A stretch of 64,000 nt of DNA from assembly GCF_018494065.1 (NCBI RefSeq), contig NZ_JABBFR010000001.1, forward strand, positions 184,205-248,204, written 5' to 3'. Made by a program: the position numbers and the translations under genes. The notes below the pieces were generated by a model that was not told where the DNA came from, ran no database searches, and saw only the letters and a list, made by a program, of their open reading frames with translations. The DNA comes from Rosenbergiella gaditana. Lineage in GTDB: Bacteria > Pseudomonadota > Gammaproteobacteria > Enterobacterales > Enterobacteriaceae. Every line of letters starts with the position of its first letter. Within the stretch, counting starts at the first letter, position 1. This document shows positions 59,153 to 64,000 of this stretch, one piece after another.

Positions 59153-60373
59153 TTATTGATTCGAACGTAAGATTGGATAGCGTTTTAAGATCCAAGCGCA
59201 CCATAGACAACTCACTAAACCGAATGCCGCGCCGGCGTAACCAATCACTGACAGTCCCAATACATTACTGATTTGTCCACCCAGTAACGCGCCTGCACCA
59301 ATACCAATGTTGTAAATGCCGGACATCAGTGACATGGCGACATCTGTCGCATCGGGAGCGAGTGATAACACCCTAATTTGTAGGGCTAGGTTTATCATCA
59401 TCATTGCAATGCCCCAGACGACACAGAGCAGAATGGTTTCAAAATTATGACCCGCGGTGACATAGAGCAGCGCCATACATAAGGTAATAAGGAAAATCGC
59501 ACCAAGCAGAAGGCCGGATGGAAATTTTTTACCTAATGCACTGAACAATGTGCTACCGAAAATACCCGCACCGCCAAACAGAAGAAGCAGTAGGGTGGTG
59601 AAGTTAGCACTCTGTAAGGCAACAGCTTGGATAAAGGGCTCGATATAGCTGTAAGCCGTATAGTGCGCCGTTACCACGATAGTGACCAGTAGATAGAGGC
59701 AGACCAGAGGCGGTCGACGAAACAACTCTGGCACACTTTTTAATGACCCTGTGTGCTCGCTAGGAAGCTTAGGTAACAAACGGGCCAGCATGATCATTAG
59801 TACAAGTGATGATACGCCAATTAATCCGAATGTTGCTCGCCACCCCAGATATTGACCGATAATCCGTCCTATAGGAACGCCCAAAACCATCGCGAGCGCC
59901 GTCCCCGTTGCTAACATACTGAGGGCTTGAGTCCGTTTGCCTTGCGGCGCAATACGTATCACTAATGATGCGTTAATTGACCAGAATATCGCATGGGTAA
60001 TGGCAATGCCGACACGCGAAGCGATTAAGGCATTAAAATCCCAAGCGAAAGCCGACAATACATGGCTAATGGTGAAGAAAATAAGCAACACCACTAATAA
60101 AAAACGGCGTTCAATATTACGCGTCACTAACATTAACGGTAAGGAGAGTAGCGCCACACACCATGCATAGACAGTCAGCATAATCCCGACGTCGGCCGTC
60201 TTCATCTGGTAAGAAGTGGCGATATCGGAGAGTAATCCGACAGGCACAAACTCTGTAGTATTAAAGATAAATGCCGAGATCGCCAACAAGAGTACACGCA
60301 GCCATGCCACTTTGCGTGGAACGGGAGGAATATTTTCTTGTTGAGAGGAAGTTATTGAAGGTTCTACAATCAT
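59153..60373 (-). CDS. sotB: SotB, sugar efflux MFS transporter
   Basis: 406 residues from the ATG at 60373; a longer frame starting at 60442 has no similarity in its first 23 residues. Twelve transmembrane segments, with SotB motifs [49 protein letters not shown] and [16 protein letters not shown]. In E. coli SotB exports arabinose and IPTG-like sugars. A CRP site lies 25-40 bases upstream of the start. Confidence 0.93.
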   Translation of the reverse strand: MIVEPSITSSQQENIPPVPRKVAWLRVLLLAISAFIFNTTEFVPVGLLSDIATSYQMKTADVGIMLTVYAWCVALLSLPLMLVTRNIERRFLLVVLLIFFTISHVLSAFAWDFNALIASRVGIAITHAIFWSINASLVIRIAPQGKRTQALSMLATGTALAMVLGVPIGRIIGQYLGWRATFGLIGVSSLVLMIMLARLLPKLPSEHTGSLKSVPELFRRPPLVCLYLLVTIVVTAHYTAYSYIEPFIQAVALQSANFTTLLLLLFGGAGIFGSTLFSALGKKFPSGLLLGAIFLITLCMALLYVTAGHNFETILLCVVWGIAMMMINLALQIRVLSLAPDATDVAMSLMSGIYNIGIGAGALLGGQISNVLGLSVIGYAGAAFGLVSCLWCAWILKRYPILRSNQ

Positions 60374-60397
60374 AGAAATTTTATTTGCCCAAATTAA

Positions 60398-60413
60398 CGT
60401 GATATAGATCACA
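60398..60413 (-). promoter_or_regulatory. CRP site upstream of sotB
   Basis: CGTGA-TATAGA-TCACA matches the CRP half-sites (TGTGA-N6-TCACA) at nine of ten bases. The nearest gene is sotB; its closeness to the start suggests overlap with the promoter. Confidence 0.65.
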
Positions 60414-60611
60414 GTATAGTGTGAGTGATGCAGATTCAACATCTACTGTAATCAGTATAATCAATATGTCACTATGCGCCATCTTTGTACTCTTCCCTGC
60501 AGAGAGTGTCTCACTTGAAGTTAGCAAAAGATTTTAATCTTTTACCTAACGTTATTTTTAATAAAGTGGAGAGATTTGGTGCAACCCATGCATTGAATCC
60601 TCAACGCTCGC

Positions 60612-60648
60612 TAACGCGTTAATTTAAGTAAACTTTGCGTTAACGCAA
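60612..60648 (+). promoter_or_regulatory. Two perfect palindromes upstream of bioD paralogue
   Basis: TAACGCGTTA (60612-60621) and TTGCGTTAACGCAA (60635-60648) are exact inverted repeats whose half-sites share the AACGC element, 65-100 bases before the GTG start at 60712. They look like operators for a dimeric regulator. I do not recognise the protein. The remainder of the 338-base gap 60374-60711 holds the CRP site and no gene. Confidence 0.5.
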
Positions 60649-60711
60649 TTCCCGCTTAAGAAGAATTAATTAGACTAACGTCCTCTCGACTGGCATTTAG
60701 GGAAAAAAATA

Positions 60712-61389
60712 GTGAACAAAGTTTTTATCACGGGGACTGATACTGCCGTAGGAAAGACCGTAGTCTCACTCGCATTATTGCAAATGCTTCAACAACAAGA
60801 GATCGTCTGTGCAGGATATAAGCCTTTATCACAAAATGCACAGCTGACTGAGCAGGGGTTACAATGTGCAGATGCGCAGTTACTCAAGCAAGCTTCAACT
60901 ATTGAGCTGCATTATGACAGGGTTAATCCTTATCCTTTTACGGGAAGTGAGGTCAGTACTGGGTCGATAACCACGTTCAATGAACAAAACCTCACCGAAG
61001 GGATGTCGTACATTGAGACTCAGGTCGAGCGTTTAGTCATTGAGGGGACGGGTGGGTGGCATAGCAGAATTAATACTCAGAATCCGTTATCTGACTGGGT
61101 CATTAAGCATAAAATACCGGTTATTCTGGTGGTGGGGATAAAATTAGGGTGTATTAACCACGCTATTTTGACGGCAGAATCAATCTTACAGCAAGGTGGA
61201 GAATTGGTAGGGTGGGTGGCGAATCGTATCAATCCTGGCTTAGAAGAGTATCAACAGCTTATTGCCTTACTGACTCAACATATTTCAGCGCCTAAGATTG
61301 GGGAAATACCTTACATTTCCCATGCGCACCAAAAAAATCTTGCTTCTTATTTCAATATTGATCCCCTTGCTCACTTTTTCAGTCACTAA
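60712..61389 (+). CDS. bioD2: Dethiobiotin synthetase paralogue (BioD2-like)
   Basis: 225 residues from a GTG start preceded by TTAGGGA. P-loop GTDTAVGKT (8-16) and the conserved YKPLSQNAQ and EGTGGWHSRIN motifs. BioD makes dethiobiotin from 7,8-diaminopelargonic acid, CO2 and ATP. It stands alone, outside a bio operon, like E. coli bioD2 (ynfK), so it is likely the second copy. Whether it serves biotin synthesis here is unknown. Confidence 0.85.
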   Translation: MNKVFITGTDTAVGKTVVSLALLQMLQQQEIVCAGYKPLSQNAQLTEQGLQCADAQLLKQASTIELHYDRVNPYPFTGSEVSTGSITTFNEQNLTEGMSYIETQVERLVIEGTGGWHSRINTQNPLSDWVIKHKIPVILVVGIKLGCINHAILTAESILQQGGELVGWVANRINPGLEEYQQLIALLTQHISAPKIGEIPYISHAHQKNLASYFNIDPLAHFFSH

Positions 61390-61414
61390 AAAACAGGGCG
61401 TTAAGCCCTGTTTT
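61388..61414. terminator. Bidirectional terminator between bioD2 and ynfD
   Basis: Stem AAACAGGGC/GCCCTGTTT with a five-base loop, T-rich on both sides. Confidence 0.85.
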
Positions 61415-61421
61415 CGTCAAC

Positions 61422-61697
61422 TTATGGGGAAACGGATTGTGTAGCCGTGCCAGAGTTATCATCGCCATTACGTTTGTACACTATTTTCTGTTGGTCGTTT
61501 TCGCAATGCCCTACCACTAATCCACCTAGTTGATCAGCTTGATCATTAGGGACAACGTCTAATGAAAAGGCTGATTCAGCGACACCATTTTGAATGATTT
61601 TTTGTTGGATTTCCGCTTTAACCGAATCGCATGATGCATGCGCTAGCGTTGGAACCAGCGCAATAGCTGTCAACAACGTTAAGCCTAATTTTTTCAT
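61422..61697 (-). CDS. ynfD: YnfD, DUF1161 periplasmic protein
   Basis: 91 residues. Signal peptide about 1-21 (TLAHASC). Two cysteines (CDSVKAEIQQKI and VVGHCEND) and the DUF1161 core FSLDVVPNDQADQ. Secreted small protein of unknown role. In E. coli speG and ynfC lie near; here it directly follows ynfB with a 15-base gap. Confidence 0.87.
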   Translation of the reverse strand: MKKLGLTLLTAIALVPTLAHASCDSVKAEIQQKIIQNGVAESAFSLDVVPNDQADQLGGLVVGHCENDQQKIVYKRNGDDNSGTATQSVSP

Positions 61698-61712
61698 AAT
61701 CCTTTCCTCAGA

Positions 61713-62048
61713 TTAAGGTTGAATGGGGCGTCCGGTTTGGCGATCAAGACAACGTAATGTCGTCGGTTCCCAATAGGCATTAAGATTAAGACTTTGTTGG
61801 CAGGCTTCTTTCGAATCGATGGCACGGTCGATTCGGTTAAAGTCTTTTTCATTACGAGTATTAATTTTCTTACGTAGTGACCGGGTGTCATCCCACTGTT
61901 CTTTATGCTCGCGTGAGAGCTCATTACTGTAATGAGTATGGCCATTATCAATGATAAGGTGCTCTGTCTGAGCCAACACCGGCTGAGCCACTGAGCATAA
62001 GAAGCTTAACATTAACGCTGCAGGTAACATCCTAGTTGTACTCTTCAT
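61713..62048 (-). CDS. ynfB: YnfB, DUF1283 periplasmic protein
   Basis: 111 residues. Signal peptide about 1-26 (QPVLAQTEH). DUF1283 core KEQWDDTRSLRKKINTRNEK and C-terminal NAYWEPTTLRCLDRQTGRPI, close to E. coli YnfB. Function unknown. Probably transcribed with ynfD. Confidence 0.9.
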   Translation of the reverse strand: MKSTTRMLPAALMLSFLCSVAQPVLAQTEHLIIDNGHTHYSNELSREHKEQWDDTRSLRKKINTRNEKDFNRIDRAIDSKEACQQSLNLNAYWEPTTLRCLDRQTGRPIQP

Positions 62049-62127
62049 TGTTTTTACCTCTCAGTTATTACGACGATGCTAATTCAATCAGTTGAGTCTA
62101 CTTGCTTTCATTGAAGACGGCGCTAGC

Positions 62128-62874
62128 TCAAGATTTGTCGACGCGTAACCCGGCATAAGATTGGCTTATTGGCATCATTTCAAGCGTGTTGATATTGACA
62201 TGAGCAGGTAAAGTAGCCACCCAATAGACGGCTTCAGTCACATCCTCAGGGGTCAGTGCTTGGGTGCCTTGATATACCTTTTCGGCTTTATCGTCGTCGC
62301 CTTTAAAGCGAATATTGGAAAACTCAGTTCCACCCACTAATCCCGGTTCGATATTGGTGACACGAATCGCTGTGCCGTGCAGATCAGTCCGAAGATTTAG
62401 GCTAAATTGGCGTACGAAGGCTTTGGTCGCACCATAAACATTACCCCCTTCATATGGCCAATTGCCGGCGGTAGAACCAATATTAATAATATGACCTTTA
62501 TTGCGTTTGACCATCGCGGGCAACACGGCTCGTGACATATACATTACGCCTTTAGTATTGGTATCTACCATGGTTTCCCAATCTTTCGGGTCAGCTTCCT
62601 GAGCGTGATCAAGCCCTAGCGCTAAGCCTGCATTATTAACGACAACATCAATGTCCTGCCATGCATCAGGGAGGGTTGAAAGTTGTTGCTCAATCACACC
62701 GAAATCTCTCACATCAAGCACCATAGGGTAAAAATCATCGCCTAATTGAGTTTTCAAGGCATGTAAACGCTCTTCACGACGCCCTGTGCCAATAACTTTA
62801 TGGCCTTGCTTGATAAAGTGTTTAGTAATGGCTTCACCGAAACCTGACGTAGCACCTGTCACTAAAATAACCAT
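62128..62874 (-). CDS. ydfG: YdfG, NADP-dependent 3-hydroxy acid dehydrogenase
   Basis: 248 residues, the E. coli length. SDR with TGATSGFGEA (7-16), NNAGLAL and catalytic YGATKAF near 147-153. Oxidises L-serine, L-allo-threonine and 3-hydroxypropionate-type acids; also reduces malonic semialdehyde from pyrimidine breakdown (Rut pathway) in E. coli. Confidence 0.95.
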   Translation of the reverse strand: MVILVTGATSGFGEAITKHFIKQGHKVIGTGRREERLHALKTQLGDDFYPMVLDVRDFGVIEQQLSTLPDAWQDIDVVVNNAGLALGLDHAQEADPKDWETMVDTNTKGVMYMSRAVLPAMVKRNKGHIINIGSTAGNWPYEGGNVYGATKAFVRQFSLNLRTDLHGTAIRVTNIEPGLVGGTEFSNIRFKGDDDKAEKVYQGTQALTPEDVTEAVYWVATLPAHVNINTLEMMPISQSYAGLRVDKS

Positions 62875-62955
62875 GCTTGCTCCCTTAAGGAATGAGTTAT
62901 TGATTTAACATAGCATCCATTTTCTTAAGCTGCTCTATTTTTGCTTTACAAAATA

Positions 62956-62969
62956 TGGCGATATCGCCA
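62956..62969. promoter_or_regulatory. Perfect 14-base palindrome between ydfG and guaD
   Basis: TGGCGATATCGCCA lies in the 174-base divergent gap, 80-93 bases from both starts. Candidate operator for a dimeric repressor; no known regulator is assigned. Confidence 0.45.
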
Positions 62970-63048
62970 ATGTGGGAGGAATTCCGATAAGGGCATAAGT
63001 TGGCATTGGGCTTGCAGCTCAATGTTTTATTTCGAATAAGGAACTTTC

Positions 63049-64000
63049 ATGCGTTATGCAATCAGAGCGGCGTTTTTCGATTTTACGTCTCGTTTGAACG
63101 ATATGACCCAAGCCAGTCAGCACGCACGCTATATTGAAGAAGGACTACTGCTGATTAATCAGGGTAAAATAGATGCACTGATTGAGTGGGAAGATCGTGA
63201 CCAGATCGCTGAATGGCAACACTACACTTATTATGATCTACGTGGAAAGCTTATCATGCCCGGGTTTATTGATACTCATATCCATTTTCCACAAATTGGC
63301 ATGGTGGGCTCCTGGGGGGAGCAACTATTAGCATGGCTGGAAGAGTACACTTTCCCAGCGGAGAGTGAATATCAAGATACCGCATTTGCTGAACAGATGG
63401 CCTCACTATTTCTAGACCAGTGTTTAGAAAACGGCACAACCTCTGCACTCATATTTGGATCAGTCCATACAGGGTCGACGGAGGCGTTATTTGCCGCAGC
63501 TGAACAACGTGAGATGCGGATCATTGCTGGAAAGGTCATGATGGACCGTTTCGTTCCAGAAGCGTTGTGTGAGGAAGCCACAGAGAGTTATCAGCAAACT
63601 AAACAGTTAATTGAGCGTTGGCATAACAAAGGTCGACTCCACTATGCATTAACCCCTCGATTTGCGCCGACATCTTCTCCCGCGCTGCTCAGCGTGGTCA
63701 GTCAGCTTAAGCGTGAATACCCTGACGTCTGGCTGCAAACGCATTTAAGTGAGAACCCGCAAGAGATCGCTTGGGTTAAAGAACTGTTCCCTGAGCATCC
63801 AAACTACTTGTCCGTTTACCACCATTATGCGTTGACCGGTCCAAAAAGTGTGTTTGCACATTGCCTTCATCTTGAAGACGCTGAGTGGCAATGCTTATCG
63901 CAAACTCACTCCTCCATTAGTTTTTGTCCCACCTCTAATCTATTTTTAGGGAGTGGTCTGTTTAATTTACGTAAGGCACATCAACATAACATTAAAGTCG
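63049..64000 (+). CDS. guaD: Guanine deaminase (GuaD), 3' end outside window
   Basis: First 317 codons, open to base 64000. ATG follows AAGGAAC. Amidohydrolase fold: DTHIHFPQ with the metal-binding HxH pair, and later LQTHLSENPQEI and FAHCLHL supply further metal ligands. Converts guanine to xanthine in purine catabolism. C-terminal Asp ligand is beyond the window. Confidence 0.95.
   Translation, partial: MRYAIRAAFFDFTSRLNDMTQASQHARYIEEGLLLINQGKIDALIEWEDRDQIAEWQHYTYYDLRGKLIMPGFIDTHIHFPQIGMVGSWGEQLLAWLEEYTFPAESEYQDTAFAEQMASLFLDQCLENGTTSALIFGSVHTGSTEALFAAAEQREMRIIAGKVMMDRFVPEALCEEATESYQQTKQLIERWHNKGRLHYALTPRFAPTSSPALLSVVSQLKREYPDVWLQTHLSENPQEIAWVKELFPEHPNYLSVYHHYALTGPKSVFAHCLHLEDAEWQCLSQTHSSISFCPTSNLFLGSGLFNLRKAHQHNIKV

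Overview
The window looks like a chromosomal segment of a gammaproteobacterium of the order Enterobacterales. Gene order (yciK-sohB-topA-cysB, ribA-pgpB-lapAB-pyrF-yciH-osmB-rnb-fabI-sapABCDF, pspF/pspABCD-ycjX-ycjF-tyrR-tpx-mppA-zntB-fnrS-ttcA, ldhA-ydbH-ynbE-azoR-hrpA, ydgD-ydgU-asr, rstAB, ydgI-ydgH, uspE-fnr) follows the Escherichia coli map around the terminus half of the chromosome, but many genes expected from E. coli are missing between neighbours (yciN, acnA, ydbL, folM/ydgC, tus/fumC, pntAB, speG). Base composition is moderate to AT-rich. A member of the Erwiniaceae (Pantoea/Tatumella/Erwinia relatives) is my best guess, without proof at genus level. Region 1-3930 is an accessory island next to a tRNA-Asn gene: the start of a histidine acid phosphatase, an IS3-type transposase relic, two tandem copies of a DUF3289-DUF943 gene pair (candidate toxin-immunity modules) and a broken P4-type integrase beside the tRNA. 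Region 4130-24200 is mostly conserved core: DNA topology (topA), sulfur control (cysB), riboflavin (ribA), envelope regulation (lapAB, pgpB), pyrimidine synthesis (pyrF), RNA decay (rnb), fatty acid synthesis (fabI) and the Sap ABC transporter. Region 24300-26720 starts with the small RNA RyhB under a Fur-type promoter and then holds accessory debris: a Tn3-family transposon relic, a decayed pesticin-like lysozyme gene overlapping a frameshifted LprI-type lysozyme-inhibitor gene, and the 3' end of a group II intron. Region 26730-43240 is core again: phage-shock genes with a sigma54 promoter, tyrR, tpx, mppA, zntB, the FNR-controlled small RNA FnrS, ttcA, ldhA and the YdbH-YnbE envelope bridge. 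Region 43490-64000 holds hrpA, the acid-shock set ydgD-ydgU-asr with an RstA box, the overlapping operon rstA-rstB-M32 carboxypeptidase, an orphan gene, ydgI, ydgH, uspE, fnr with a possible autoregulatory FNR site, a LysR regulator, sotB with a CRP site, a bioD paralogue, ynfD, ynfB, ydfG and the start of guaD. Themes that tie the region together are anaerobic and iron control (fnr, fnrS, ryhB, ldhA), acid and envelope stress (rstAB, asr, psp, osmB, sap, lapAB), and two islands that each carry a candidate antibacterial effector-immunity module.
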